A stretch of 64,000 nucleotides of DNA from Branchiostoma lanceolatum (taxonomy: Eukaryota > Chordata > Leptocardii > Amphioxiformes > Branchiostomatidae). The stretch spans positions 6,237,501-6,301,500 of the forward strand of contig NC_089731.1 of the NCBI RefSeq assembly GCF_035083965.1, read 5' to 3'. The translations under genes were made by a program, and so were the position numbers. This document shows, in pieces, positions 35,297 through 48,772 of this stretch (within the stretch, counting starts at the first letter, position 1; each line of letters begins with the position of its first letter). The notes beneath the pieces were generated by a model. The model worked only from the letters and a program-made list of their open reading frames with translations. It did not search any database and was not told where the DNA came from.

Positions 35297-38200
35297 CTAA
35301 GTTGCGAAGACCAGCTGTTTCTTCTTCTTGATCATCTCTAGTTGCCATGGCGACAGTTTGTCATCATCCACACCCTCCTGCTTGAGTTTCTCCTTGAATT
35401 GTTTCTCCTCTTCCTCCAGTTGTCTCCTCGCAGCCTCCTGTTTCTCCTTGGCTGCCGCCTCGTCTTTTCTGTAGTCAAGGTCAAGGAAATGTTTCATTGT
35501 GCAAGCCCATCATGCTTTGCAGTAAACCTTGCACAAGTAAGTTTTTCAAGATGGCTGACAGCTATTAAACACTAACAATGTTGAAAAGTGTGATAAGTTA
35601 CTACAAAAACATTCTCCTATATACAGCATTTGGATAGGTAACCCTGATTTTGTGGGTTGTTCTAGTCTCTTTTTAAAAGTTGAATTGGGGTTTTTGTCCA
35701 GAATCTGAATTAAGCAATAAGATCTTGAGATACAGATTATGATAAAATCAACATGATATATTCAAGCTCTATTTCAAGGTGGTATATTGATTATTGATCC
35801 ATTTGTATAAAAAAATGAATCACCTTTGCTGCTCCAGCTTCCTCTTGACTATCTCCCTCTTCCAGTGTGGCACCTGAGCCAAGATGGCTTCCTCCTCTGC
35901 CAGCTGGGGAAGGTCACACACAAGGTTAAAGCTTGAATTTTGTTTTTTCCAGAATGGCACCATTTATATTCAGTGATGTACTTGGAAGGATGGTATTGTA
36001 CATTATTATAGTGTTTGAATATTCAATGTTTAAACAATTCATTGATGGCTTGAACAAGAATTTTCTCTAAAGTGGAATAACTACATGTACTAAGTAATAG
36101 AGCAAACTTTCCAAGATTTCCAATCATCTCCCTTTATTCTTCATGTTTAAAGATGTTTTTGTTAAATAGACTAATAGGATATGCAATTAGCAAACAAGAT
36201 ATTACACTATGGCCCGATTTACACACATTTTCTGAGTCAACTCCAAGTCTGCAGAGTCAACTCCAAGTCGGCTCAAAAACGTGTATAAATTGGGCCCATA
36301 CCACCCATAGATTGCGAGGAATGACGGATATGCAGCAGCAACTTTGCCAAAAATCTTAATATCAGCAAAGCAGACAGCATCATGATCACCTCAAGGTAGC
36401 AAGCGCTCAGCAAGGTATCTGGAAAATCACACATTCCCAGCAAATAACAATCATTGCTTCGTTTGAGAGTTACATAATTCAGAACAATTCATTGACCGAT
36501 TATCTGCTTAGTTGGTTAATTGATTTGACTGCATTGATCAATTGTTTGATTGATTTGACTAGATTGGCCAGTTGTTTGATTGATTTGCCCTGATTGGTCT
36601 GTTCTGCAGCCTTGCGACAGTAAAGTCTCCATCAATACCTTCTTAGACAGAGCGGCCTGTTCTGCCCGGTCCTGTAATGTCAGTCATCACGGAAGGGTAA
36701 AGGAGGACAGTTGGGTTACAGAAAGGGTTGACTTGTCTTCTAAATATAATACTGCAAAACAGATGAACTTGGCAAAAAGGACAGTTGAGTCATTACTGGA
36801 AATACTAAATGTAAAAGAAGGAACTAGTAACTGACAAGGCTGTCTCCAGGACCAGTCCCTCCGTCCCAGGACAGATATTTGCTTGATGTGAGAGACGAGA
36901 ATTTCACCCTCTCTGTCCAAAAAACTTCATGACATGACATTGGTAAAGATGCACTTTTGTAAACTCAAAACAACAGATTGAACAACGAAAATCAACAAAA
37001 TGGGCTCCCAAACGATGATTGGGACGGGAAAATTAACAGCTGGAGACAGCCTGATAACTGAATAAACTTGTTACAGAAATGACAGGCAAACTGAAGATAA
37101 GAGATGTGTCCATTCAGAAAAGTTCTTGAGTGGATCTATTTTCCTAAAGTTATACAGCAACCATTACTTCATACAAGAAAACTTGGCAAAACAAATCACA
37201 TTTGAGTAGAGGGATATACAGAGAGCTTTATCTTTCGTTGGTTGATAAAAGAGGATGTGTATATCATACGTACATGTACATATACATGAACCTGATGACA
37301 AATTATATCCTACTGTATGATATACACAATGTAGCCAGGCAAACAAATGTGGTCACAAACCTTCTGTTTATCAAGAGCATCTTTTTCCTTCTCCACTTGC
37401 TGCTTTTTGAGGAGGATGGCTTGCTTCCACGCCGGCACACCGTTGGTCTGCATGGAGGGCAGTTTTGTCACATCTACAGGACCTGTACCATTGCTTGGTG
37501 TCTCTACAACAGGTGTTGGTTTTGTGGGACTCATTGGAGGTGGGGATGGTGGTATGTTCTTTGTTGGACTGACGACAAGCACTTCACCTGTGTATTTGAC
37601 GTATTCATTGAGATGGTCATCAACATTGCTTACTCAATCTAGGCAACATACAATGTCGTTGGAAATAGTTGCCCACAAAATGGCAAGCATTACAAACATG
37701 TACAGAACTTGTGACTGGTTTTAATTCACACTTTAGGCACATGTACAAATGTAGGTGTCGCTGTTGCAGTTCGAAGACAATACATTGACAATAGATACGA
37801 TATATACAGAATACAACACAGGTTATTCCGTATCACCCGAGGTACCAGCCCGACAGCGGATAGGATCCCCCGACGGCTGTAGTATATGAAGTCATATATC
37901 AGAAACATCTTCAGGTACATGTACAAATGTAGGCGTCACTGTTGCAGTTTGATGATTTACATTGACAATAAATACGATATGAAGTCATATATCAGAAACA
38001 TCTCACCTGTTGCCTGGTCTTGTGTGATTGGGCTGGCCGGCGGGGTCCTTACCACAGCAGGGGTGGGCGGACTAGTTGGCACATTGGTGGGGACATTGGT
38101 GGGAACAATGATGATTGGAGATGGAGGACGAGCCATGTATGGTTTTGGTTTCGGTGGGGTTATAGGTGCCTGTTTTGGTGAGGTTATAGGTGCCTGTTTC

Positions 38201-41200
38201 GGTGAGATTATGGGTGGTTGTTTAGGTGAGGTTATAGGTGGCTGTTTTGGTGGGTTTGCAGGTGCCTGTTGAGGAGCAGGTGTTGGTGGCCATCTGGATG
38301 GTGTGGCAGGTTTTGACTCAATGGAAGAGGGTGTTGCACAACTTGTGTTGGGAGGTGGTCTGTTGTTGGAAGGTACCTGGAAGCAGAGAACACAATTCTT
38401 AAATGACATGCTCAAAGCTTTGTGCAATCATCAAACGTCAACTCTCATAAGTAAGCTAGGTACCATGAAAAACATATTCTAAAATTACATGCCAAAACTT
38501 TTTACATAAAATTGTTTAATCAAACGTCAAGTCCGCCAGCTACCCTAAGACCGCTATGAAACAGTGGTATCTTGAACACCTGGATGTCTTAAGTTTGCAT
38601 ACCTCAGGGATTGATGATGATGCATTAGTACAAATCTTATTGTTTATTGTTATCTTTTAAATGGTGGTCCTTGGGTATGCCTGACGTCATATCACAGTGT
38701 TATGTTTTGAGCTCCCTCTGGCTTACAGTCTTATGATTCCAAATAGAGATTGAGCCAAATACCATGATGGTTGATGATTAATTTGTTATTTGCTGATGAA
38801 AAAGTTGAAAATCAAGGTACATGTACTAACCTCTTCAGTGGCAACAACCTTATTCACGGGTGCGTCTGGTCTTCTGTTAACAGAGCTGATGTGGGGCTGG
38901 ATAAAAAAAAACAAAAAAACATGCTGACTTTAGCAATCAATTGTTTGCAGGCAAAAAGACATTAGCAACTTTCTTCAAAATTACTACCGGGTAGTACTAG
39001 TAGTTTTCTGTTAGTCTTGCACTTATACAGAATACTTGATTAGCTATTATTTATGATATTAGGTAGCTTCCAAAGATTTAGGTAAGGAGGTATGTAAAAA
39101 GTAGCGTCCAGCATACCTGTACAATAGGATTCCCGGATCCTGCTCTGACGAGCTTCGCCGGCGAGTTAGTTTCTGTCTCGCCATTGGTCATCCCTTCCTC
39201 AGAAGCCTCAGGCTTTGGTGGCTGCACACTGAGGTCCTCCCCGAACTTGAACTTCAGCAGAGGGTGAACCGGCAGGGCGGCGGGAGACTCGGGTAGATCG
39301 AGAGGAGGGACGGGCGGTGGGTTCTGTTCGACGTCCTCCACGCGTGGTGGAATCTCAGGAGGCGGTTCGTTGGGAGGTGGCGGTGGGATGAAGACCGGTT
39401 GTGTGTCTCTGTCAACAGGTTCTGGTTGGTCCTCCATGTCGTAGTCAGGAGGAGGGATGGGAGGGTACGGCTCCTTTTCTTCTTGGGAGTTCTTTTTCGT
39501 CTGGTGGACTTCTGCTTTGACCAACTGGGTTGGTGCTATTAGGAGGAATAGAATGATATGGTATACAAAAGTTGTTACAGAAAGTGACTTAAGCGAAAAT
39601 AACACCCCCTTGATAAATGGTGTAGTACAGAGAACACTTTTTTGCCAGAGGAAAAGGACACTCTCTTACCCACTTCAACAACACTATTGTGAGCTCTTCC
39701 AGATTAAATAGTTCAGAAATACCCCTGTCGCCTTCCTCTACACTGCAACATGACAAAGTCAAAAGTGCACAGTACACACAGATTGACACGCCAAACACCA
39801 CTTCTCTCAATTGGGGTAAAGTAGCAGAATCAACAGTATTGAGTGACAACAGTTTGCTTAATGGTTCCACCAAACCATAGTCTGCACAGAAAATCCTCCA
39901 CGGTTACATGTTGTAACCTTACATTTCAGACTTTGCCATGGTGTGCTGTCTTTTTAAAAAGGCTTTAGAGCTCACAGTAAGCCTTTGACATGCATAGAAG
40001 ATGTCAAAAGCACTTCTGTTTCTCTATAGCACAATAAAAGGAAGGCTGACCTGGTTTGTCCCTGGGAGGTACCAGGACGTCCTCATACTCCCCATTATCC
40101 CCATTCTGATACACAGCAGACTCCTCAGATCTGTTATCCTCCTCACTCACACCAACCAGCGCTGGAGGGGGTAGAATTATCATGAATTTGAAACACTAGT
40201 ACTGATCATTAAACATTCAGTCATTTTACATGAAAATAAGAGTGAAAAGATATATCATCGGTAGATATAAGCATAATATTTGTTCTTATATTTAATGATT
40301 TATGTATGCAGTGTTGTTATCGTGTGTATCAATCGTATACCAATAGCCTACAGAATACATGTATTTGATTGATTATTCTATATTAAATGATAATTGACAT
40401 GTAGAATACACAAAGGTAATGAAACCACTGTGGTCTCACATTACATCTACTGATACTCTAGTCCACATGCTGCACCAAAATATGGAAATAAATGAGTTAA
40501 CACTGTATATGTTCATTGTCAGTGTCAGTAAGGTATATGACATTGTGTAGTGTACCTGAAGTCCTTACTGGCTCCCCATGGACAGGTTTTGTGTTCTCCC
40601 TCATGGACTCCCGCCGGCGCTGCGGCAGCTTGGCGATGGACGGTGCTGAGAGACGCCGAGGTTTCTACGGAGAAGAAATAACAGATAAGTCTCAGAAATA
40701 GACTGTACCATTATGTCAATGTGGTTAGACATTCAGGTAATAAAATACGCCGAAAGACAGTTACTCTTGACAAGTAACTAGGTAAAATTTTAGAACAGAT
40801 GTTTCATACAGCATCCGCTTTCGATGATGACTGACCAAAGATAGCAGCTGCTGTCTGAAATGTATGTTTCAAAATCTTATCCAGTTGCCTGAGTAACTTT
40901 CTTTTGGAGATAGCACTGTAATAGATCTATATAAATAATACCAATTGATTTAGGTCATTGATTCAATCCATTGCAAAGTCGCATTATAGTCTAACATCAA
41001 CAACACACATGATAGCACACTGGCCAAGTTGACCGGGTCTTGCTCCCAAAATAAGGATGGATCTACATGTATAAAGGTAAATCTGACCTCCTTCATGACA
41101 GTGTGCAGGTATTTTGCACAGACAGTGTGACCACATTCCTCGGCCAGGTCAGCGGGGGTGAACCCATCATGGTCCTGTCCGTGGACATCCTCCCCAGCCT

Positions 41201-44200
41201 CCACCAGCACCTTCAGACACTGGAGACAGCAACATACAGAAATGAACGATATTATATGATAATAGACTCTTTGAAGTTGGAAGGTCATCAAAAGTTCAAA
41301 ATTTCAAAAGTAGTGTGAAAGTTGAAAGCCTAATGAAAATTTTGTGTATGTCAATCATTGCTCATCCTCTATGAATTACACATTTGCGTGTTGGTACAGT
41401 GTGAATCGAGCTCATTCTCCACTCCTTTAGAATTAAGTCCTGATCTCTGACAAAGTTAGTTTACCTCCTAGCAAAGTTATATAGGTACCATCACTGTTGG
41501 ATGGTATACCTATTTGTACACCTGTATGAGGCTTTTTTTTATAGGGTTTTATTATGCTTATGTTTTATTTCTACCTTGTCCCCCTAACGACCTGGAATTG
41601 GTGAAGGGACTAGGTAGGTTAAGGTATTATGCAAGAATGTTCCTATTGTTTCCTTTCCAAGAGGTCTATTCAAATGGAACAGTCCTCACCTCCAGTTGCC
41701 CGTGTTCTGCCGCATCGTGCATGGGGGTTCCACCCAGGTTGTCCTTCTCACACTTCCCACCATGCAACAGCAGCCAGCTGACCACCTTGGCGTGACCTCG
41801 GGAGGACGCGAAGTGGATGGGCGTGGCGCCGTCGTTGTCTCGTTCCATTGGCAGCGCATCTTGATCATTCACCTGTACAGATTATGGAGATAAAGTGGAT
41901 TTGTTAACGGTATCTTGATGTAAGATAATCCCTTCAGTATACTGAGGTAAACAAATACTCCATATGAAACAAAGGGTGAAGCAAAAATTTATTCCTCTTT
42001 CGCTCACACAATAAGCTAGATATTATATGTATGAACCATCCAAGAGGACATTCTTAACTGAAGCTTCGTGTTACTGTAGGTACTCATTTTCACCTGAGTC
42101 GAGTGAAGAAATACATGTAGATATAAAGTGCCTTTCCCAATGGCACAACTTTAAGGCCTGTTTGGGATTTGAACCTAGAACCTTAAGGTTCTAATTAAAC
42201 AACCCTAGCCGCAAGACCACCTTGCCACTTTAGTGCAATGAAAATTTGGGCAAAGCCACTTGTACCAAGTCTACTAAGCCTTTGGTAATTTTAGCAGTTT
42301 TGGGAAAAGTGAGTAGTTCACTGCACAAACATCACTGTCGAAAATGTTAGTGATCAAATATTTGCGATGATGAAATTATAGCGGTTGACAAGTGGCCGTT
42401 TAAGTAGCTAGAATTATGTAACAGTTAACAAATCAAGAATTACAGCCTCACCAGCCATATGAGAATGTTGAGGTGCCCCATCTGAGCAGCTGCGTGGACC
42501 GGCCTCATGCCGTCATTGGCCTTGTGATGCACGTTTGCCCCACCTGCCACCAGGTGTTCCGCACACGCCAGGTGTCCCTCCTGGATGGCGAAGTACACAG
42601 GCGTGGTGCCATTGTCCGCTGTTGCATTCACCAAACTGGGAGGGGAAAATACACATGAATTATAAGATTGTGAAAAATTTCAAGTACAAAACCTATTGTT
42701 GAATATCGTAGATAAATGAATATAGACAATATGAAAAATCTATGCTTAGATTGGCAGAACTTTAGAAAACATATTCTATACATCTATCTTTAGACTTGTT
42801 TCTGAAGCATTATACACAACTAATGATATCATGAGAGTCGAGAAACATTGAAATTATGCAAAAAAATTATGATCTAGTAGACTGTGCAAAAATTAAGATA
42901 GGACAATTTTTGCTATCCCCAACTGCCAAAATCAATCTTGCATTAAACTTTAGCATTTTAGTTTGGTGAAGTCATACCTGGTCTTGAACAACGTCTTGAA
43001 CATGTAGATACACATGTTCTTCTCAATCCTGTCTCAATTACATGCACTTTACCTAAAAGGTCTTTCTCTGATTGACCTTCTATGTCTAGAACTCTGCTAG
43101 CCTCGGAAACAAAAATACAATTTATCTTGTTTCAAGAGTGATTGCTCATCAAAGGCTTGTTTTGCAATCAATTACACCCTTTGCTTCAATACAAAATGTA
43201 TGCTTTTAGATCTTATTTTCACAGTGCCAGAGAACAAACTAGAGGGAAAGTAAAGTAAACCAGTCCGTAAACAACGAAAGAAAACAAACAGAGATACTGT
43301 GACAATGAAAGTATAGGGTACCCCCAAAACAATCTAGTATGTTGGGTAACGTAATCATGGATTGGCTTTTAGAACATGAGCTTTAGTCTTTTAAAGGCTG
43401 CGGTCCATGAAGCGACCAGAATGTGTTAGATAATGTTACTATATACGGAAACAAGGCGTGCGGTAACCCTGGTCTTATGCAAGCCGTGTTGCTGTGGCAT
43501 TATTACCTGCGTAGGATCACGTAGGCACAATTTACTTTCTTCAAATCTAAAACCTCGGCACAACTTGGAGACAAATTTTCTGTGCAAACTTTTCAAGCAA
43601 CTGTTACGTTTTTTCTCTCAGCAATTTAGCCTTTTGTGTATTTGATACTTTGTTTTGTCAAGGGGTTTGGCGTTGTAATGCTTTTGTCGATATTCCATTA
43701 CTTTGTGTAAATAGTGCAATGCTTTTGTAAATAGTTCAACACGTCATTGAGTTCACTTTCGCGCCATGTAAATGGATGCAATGTTTTTGCCGGGGTCACC
43801 ACAGCTAGCCAGCCATTTCTAATAGCCTCAGGCTAGTTTGGCAGCCATCGAACCAAAAAGTATGTAATTATGACGTGAACGTTCTCTAGATTAATTCACT
43901 AGGGAACGGACGTCATGTGTTTACGAATGTCGGACTTACCTTGGCGCTTGTTCCGCCTGGTATCTTGATTATTCTTTCTCTTGACAAAATAAAGCTCCAG
44001 CTTCCCTTTTTCTATATTCTACCTCTTGATCTAATACTGAGAGCTTAAGGCTATAGTTAGAAAGCCATCGAACCAGCAGATATGTAATTACAAAGTCAAC
44101 GGTCTTTAATTAGATCCTGAGGGAAAAGACGTCACAAGTGTCTACGGATAGCGGGCCAACCTTTATTTAGCAATTACATATCTTACTAACCCTTACTTTT

Positions 44201-44998
44201 GTAGACAGCTAAATATTCTGAATTTGAAGCCCTGCTATACAATACTTTCAACAGCTATCGTACTAATAATCATTAAGCAAACGCTTAATTAGATCTTGAG
44301 AGGAACACAATCGCACAGGTGTTTACGGATAGCGGACCTACCTTTACTCAGCAGTTATACATCTTAAAACACTCTTACTTTTGTAGACAGTTGAGTTAAT
44401 GTTCTGTAACATGATACTTTGTTCACCTATCGTAGCAATAATCATAAACCAAACGCTAAATTAGATCCTAAGAGGAAAGATTTCGCACAGGTGTTTACGA
44501 CTAGCGGACCTACCCTGGCGCTTGTTTCAGCAGGTATTTTAAACACTCCACGTCTCCGTTCGCAGCGGCGAAGTGTAAGGCCGTGACGCCGTGTCCTGCC
44601 GTGTCCTGAAGCTCACAGCCCTCGGCGATCAGCCACTGGAGCACCGGCAGGTGCCCGAACCGCGCCGCCAGGTGCAGCACGGTGGCCCCGCTGGTGTCTC
44701 TGTCCCGGACATTGCACCCGGAAAACTTCAGCAACCATTGCAGGCAGGGGAGCTGGCCTGTAGCCGCGGCGTCGTGGGCGGGAGAGGCGCCGTTCTTCGC
44801 CTTCTTCGCGCTGCTGAGTCTCGCGGTTTGGACGAGGTATTTCAGGGAGGACAGCTGGCCTGTTCTAGCCGCGTGGTGGACGCAGGTAGCGCCGAACTCG
44901 TCCGCTACGCCGTCGTGTAGAGCCCCGCTTAGATTCAGCTGTTGTAACGCTACTTCGTCGCCCGTTTTGGCTGCCAGCAGCGCGCGCTCCAACGCCAT
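35297..44998 (-). CDS. ESPN: Espin (ankyrin-repeat actin-bundling protein)
   Basis: Coding exons in gene order: 44998-44514, 42635-42452, 41872-41690, 41219-41088, 40664-40556, 40161-40051, 39535-39117, 38896-38831, 38376-38007, 37587-37361, 36671-36639, 35903-35824 and 35468-35297; 2571 nt, 856 aa, against about 854 in human ESPN. Family role: Ca2+-resistant bundling of parallel actin in stereocilia and microvilli. Seen here: [14 protein letters not shown] start; about nine ankyrin repeats over residues 1-330, including [27 protein letters not shown] and [14 protein letters not shown]; a basic linker; a proline-rich region about 410-710 ([23 protein letters not shown], and an 8-residue [12 protein letters not shown] repeat); a WH2-like [12 protein letters not shown] at about 737; and a coiled, charged C-terminal actin-binding region with [12 protein letters not shown] (about 783) and [12 protein letters not shown]. 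Human ESPN and ESPNL are the likely co-orthologues. Confidence 0.94.
36835..37053. mobile_element. 219-bp hAT-like MITE in espin intron
   Basis: Ends CAAGGCTGTCTCCAGG (left) and CTGGAGACAGCCTG (right). Flanking 8-mers GTAACTGA (36827-36834) and ATAACTGA (37054-37061) match at 7 of 8 positions. It is the same family as the 220-bp element at 52413-52632, in opposite orientation. Confidence 0.85.
37740..38005. repeat. Tandem duplication abutting an espin splice donor
   Basis: 'acatgtacaaatgtaggygtc' followed by 'ctgttgcagttygaaga' types occur at about 37741 and 37919. 'atgaagtcatatatcagaaacatct' type sequence occurs at about 37887 and 37980; the second copy runs directly into the donor of the proline-rich exon at 38006. 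The unit between contains an unrelated segment of about 75 bp (37805-37880). Confidence 0.75.
42075..42240 (-). mobile_element. tRNA-derived SINE in espin intron
   Basis: On the minus strand a tRNA-like head with box B 'ggttcaaatcc' (about 42160-42172) is followed by 'ttgggaaaggcactttata' and 'cttcactcgactcaggtg', ending 'atgagtacct'. It shares its body with the copies at 1592 and 2700. Confidence 0.7.
42640..43885. other. Espin intron 1, distal part
   Basis: AT-rich intronic sequence between exon 2 and the tandem junction copies. No exon or element is assigned; a short 'tagcctcaggcta' palindrome lies near 43823. Confidence 0.4.
43886..44513 (-). repeat. Tandem copies of the espin exon 1 donor region
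   Basis: Four units start near 43886, 44107, 44288 and 44459, each with 'attagatcctragagg..aaga', 'gtgtttacgratagcgga' and a 'cctacc' donor. They are followed by versions of the exon 1 end: real at 44514 ('ctggcgcttgtttcagcagg'), close copy at 43945 ('ttggcgcttgttccgcctgg'), decayed at about 44163 and 44343. The period is about 170-220 bp. Only the copy at 44514 joins the intact exon. Confidence 0.8.
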
Positions 44999-47625
44999 TT
45001 TTTCACCTGTACCGTGAGCCGAGGGATGAACGGACACAAGGAAACCAATTCCCCGTGAAAACAGGTGTCATCACAAGTCCTTAAGGCCGTTACACTGTCA
45101 CTGATTTCTGTGAACGGTGTCCCAAACCGTGTCCCTTGTGGAACGCACGGGAGATTGCTCGCGCTTGGGGACCTGTAACTCGATCCCTCATGAATATTAA
45201 TGAGGTTAACAGGTGGTGCCTGTTTAAGGGCGCACCTTTGTTCTGCGCTGCTGGCCATAAGCAGCGAGGGATCAATACACGGCTAACGCCCTGAGTCCAC
45301 ACACAGTCCTAGCCTACGCAGAAGTCTCCGGGGTTGCTTTGATATTTTGCGCATTGCTTTCTGCGTGATATTGCAGCGTTATCAAATAGCTCCCGTTTTC
45401 TACAATTTGTACGTGTAAATACTTGGAGAAAGATGTATTAGCCTCCATAGCAATCTCCTTTAAGGTCCAGTATTTTTTTAGTTGCTTACTGTTTTTTGAT
45501 GGCTGTCGCTTTTTCCCAACAGCTGTGATGGCCAATATAGATTTTGCGAAAAGAGTAGATATTAATCACGGCAATGTCAATGATTAAATAATTATTATTC
45601 TAAACCACTGGTCACTCAGCAGATTTAGAGAGAGATTCTGTATTTGGAAAATGTATCAACTTCTCATCTACACCTAACACAAGTAGTCATTCTACGTAAC
45701 TTTACTTTTTTACAAATTCACAGTGTTATTCTAAATTCAAAGTAAGCTAGCAGTGGTGCGTTACACAATATATAAAAGAAATAATTTTGTAAAAAAATCA
45801 TTAAAAAACGATGTATCAAAAAGCCACCGTGCGCAGCCTGCTACCCAGCCTATAACACAGCTTGACATTTGGTGACCTTGTACGCACTCGGCAACGGAAA
45901 TAGCCTGTTACCATACAGAAAGGACCGCTGTTGAACATGTCCGTGATGACTAAATAACTGTTTTTACAATTGACTGCACTTGAAATAAAGTTGTTCCAGC
46001 GTTTACAATTGCTTCGCTAGATCTCTCATCAGTTTGAATTAAGTGCTTTTGGTACAATAATATCCGCAATTGCCTTAACAAAACTAGCTTGTCGGGATAC
46101 AAAACATTGTGTTGTTGAACCTTTTCTGAATGGTGAGAGATTGTTGTGTACAATAGAGGCCACCAGAATAAGTCCCTTTACTCCTGACTGAACTGCTGAA
46201 TTGCTGAGGTTGCACAAAGAAGGGTTAGCTTGACTACAAAGGCTTGCGTAATTGAATCGAACAGCTTGTTCGCTGACTGAACAAAATAAGGCGAAAGACG
46301 CTGGTTTAGTTTCCTCTACGTCTATAGATTATTACTTTATGTTCGTCCTGTTTATGATTACATGTCCCTTTCATTATATTTGAATTAAGTGATATACATT
46401 CAGCTGAACAAATGAACGATCGAGTAAAGTAGAAAGTTTGTACTGTAAAGCATCTTCTCGACCATACCCGGTCAAGTGAACGGTTCATTTAAGCGGTTCC
46501 CCCCGGTCGCTGAAGTTTGGTTAGCAAACAAACAAATATTGATCAACAAAGGTTTTGGGATGCATGTCTATTATACAAACCCATAGTGATTGTGTGTGTT
46601 CTAATGTTTGAAAAAAGAACAAACATGTCAGAACTTCATAAAGTTTGAGAAAAAACAAACTTTGTCAGTGTTTCTAGGACGTCACATGTTTTCCGACTTT
46701 TCCGACTCCACAAGTTAGATCATTACAATTAACAAATAACGCAAACGTTGTTTGCGAAGGTCCAGGAAAACCCTTTCAAAATGCATTCTTAGAATATAAT
46801 TTGCTTTTCTTTGAGACTATAGTATGTGTTTTTCAATCATCCTGCGGCGTTTCATGACGACAACAGCAGTTTCATAAATCTGAGAGACACGGGAATTCTG
46901 CACTCCCCACCCTTAAGTAGTCTCTATCAGACTAACTACGCCGGCCATAGGGAGAATATTTGCCAGGGTTTCATTTGCAGGCTCCGTTACGCGGGCGAAT
47001 ATTCACCATGGACTGACTGCTGGCTAATTATTCCCTTTTCTGCCGAATTCTACGATCCATACGCCCGTACGATGGCTTGGTGGAGGCTAACCTCCAAGTC
47101 CCTACCTACTCCCGAAACTATTTTGGTTACAGAGCCCGCCCTTAACTCAAACATGTTTTTCTCGGCTGACAGGTGCGGTACTCAATCGACAACAAATTGT
47201 CACTTCAGCCGGGCGTGAGGAGGGGCAAAGAACTGAGGTTGGGCGGAACTGTTCCGCAACCGCTCGTGCGTTCAATGTTTCCCCCGAGAGAAAAGTGTAG
47301 ATTTGACCCCTGGTGGATTTTAAAACCGACTTTTGTGGGGTTTCAATCCTGAAATGAGATTAGCGTACGGATGTTAATCGTAATGCACATGTTGTTTTAG
47401 CTTTTGACGGACCATGTGCATGTAGAGACTTTGTGCGTTGTGATTGCTTTTTCGGATCGCATTGTAGAAGGTTTCGCATGCCTGTATATCTAAAGTCAGC
47501 ATTAGGAGGTCGGGGGTAGGTTCAAACGAGACTTTAACACCTCAGACAGAGTATGGTCACAAACACCACGTCCAGTGGTCTATCTCGATCCCTGCTGTAG
47601 TGGCGTGTATGATCCAGGGGCAATA

Positions 47626-47749
47626 TATAGCCTGGTATCCAAACTATGATAGCTCCCGAGTCTCTTCTGTCCTCTCCACAAATATTTACCGAGAGCACAG
47701 AAGAGACTCGAGAGTCGAGAGCTATTACAGGTTTGGAGACCAAGCTAAG
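47626..47749. mobile_element. 124-bp MITE with 8-bp TSD
   Basis: Inverted arms 'tagcctggtatccaaac' and 'gtttggagaccaagcta' enclose a hairpin with 'gagtctcttctgt'. It is flanked by exact GGGCAATA on both sides (47618-47625; 47750-47757), consistent with hAT-type insertion. Confidence 0.85.
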
Positions 47750-48190
47750 GGCAATACAACCGGAGAGGGCACCGCCCTACGTGCATGTTTAAAGCTACAC
47801 AAAAGGTGTGGGAAGGCCTTTCTAAACTGAAATGTGCACGCTTCCTCTGAAGGGGACATTGTCAGACGCCAGTTCTCTTTACTTTAAACGTTTACTCCAG
47901 TAGTTCCTTACACGGCTTGTACTTACGAACTCTAAATACAAGACAGATGCGTTTCATGAAGTTGCAATGGCGACTCGGATGTTAGGAATGATATTATAGA
48001 GGACTCTTTAGCATCAGTTATCCACATCCGTTGCAGGTATGCGATGATGAGTTGTCATGGTCATTTCAGTCTTGAACTGTGTAGTAACATGTTATCTTTT
48101 GGACTATGACCTGCGCAACTTTCATGTGTCAAAGGTATTAATCTATAAGCAGATTTTGGGGTGCTGGTGGATGATCGCAACGTTTTCTTA

Positions 48191-48306
48191 GTCTCCAAGC
48201 AGACCCAACGGCTCTAAAGACCGTATCCAACTGGAGTTTTCATTGGAAACAAATTTCTTTCTGCCAGTTGGATACGGTCTTCGCAACCTATAGATCTGCT
48301 TGGAGA
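48191..48306. mobile_element. 116-bp MITE with TTA target duplication
   Basis: Ends GTCTCCAAGCAGA (left) and TCTGCTTGGAGA (right). Inner arms 'ccgtatccaactgg' and 'ccagttggatacgg' pair. TTA occurs on both sides (48188-48190; 48307-48309), typical of PIF/Harbinger elements. It is related to 18760-18904. Confidence 0.85.
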
Positions 48307-48766
48307 TTAACGTTTTATGACTACTGGGTTTCTCTAACAGCTACCCACCCAAACAAATCCACACCTTCACATGTAGAATATAAATATTGGTGCAGCTGTC
48401 CACTGATGTACAATTCATCCTCTGGTTCATCAAGTTTTCCCCACTCTTCCTCACGGCTATATGTTATATGTAGTGCATGCAAATATGAGGCAACACTGAA
48501 ATGCTTTCATGTTGAATACAATGATTCTTCTTCTTCTGTCATCCTCCGTTGAGGTGAAGTATGATGTTTTTTCAAGTAGCTAGTAGCGCAATGCGGCTTC
48601 ACTACGGCCCACATTTTCAGCTAAGCACACCGGGTCACCCCTACTCTTCTCCATAAGTGTGTTGTGCTCCTTTATGTGCAGAGGTTTGAAGCAGTGCAAA
48701 GCTACCTTAACTTTTCTCAATGGTAGACACATCCTTGAAAAGACCCAAAACATTCCTGTTTAGTAT

Positions 48767-48772
48767 TTTATT
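48767..48772 (-). terminator. Polyadenylation signal, nucleolin-like gene
   Basis: Reverse-strand AATAAA about 715 nt after the stop. The 3' UTR between them (48773-49486) is homologous to sequence in the second copy, which keeps a signal at 61109-61114. Confidence 0.65.

Larger units (their letters stand above)
45000..48766. other. Espin / nucleolin intergenic region
   Basis: It contains the espin 5' leader and promoter (just right of 45000), then AT-rich sequence with two MITEs (47626-47749 and 48191-48306). Several open frames of 60-130 codons are present, including 46826-47218 on the plus strand, but none shows a domain or splice context that I recognise. Confidence 0.5.

Noticed and set aside
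44591..45017. Plus-strand frames of about 110 codons opposite espin exon 1
   Set aside because: They are GC-rich shadows of the ankyrin-coding strand, which is clearly the real frame.
46826..47218. Possible 130-residue gene on the plus strand
   Set aside because: No domain, no splice sites in phase, no composition typical of coding exons nearby, and no homology I recognise.
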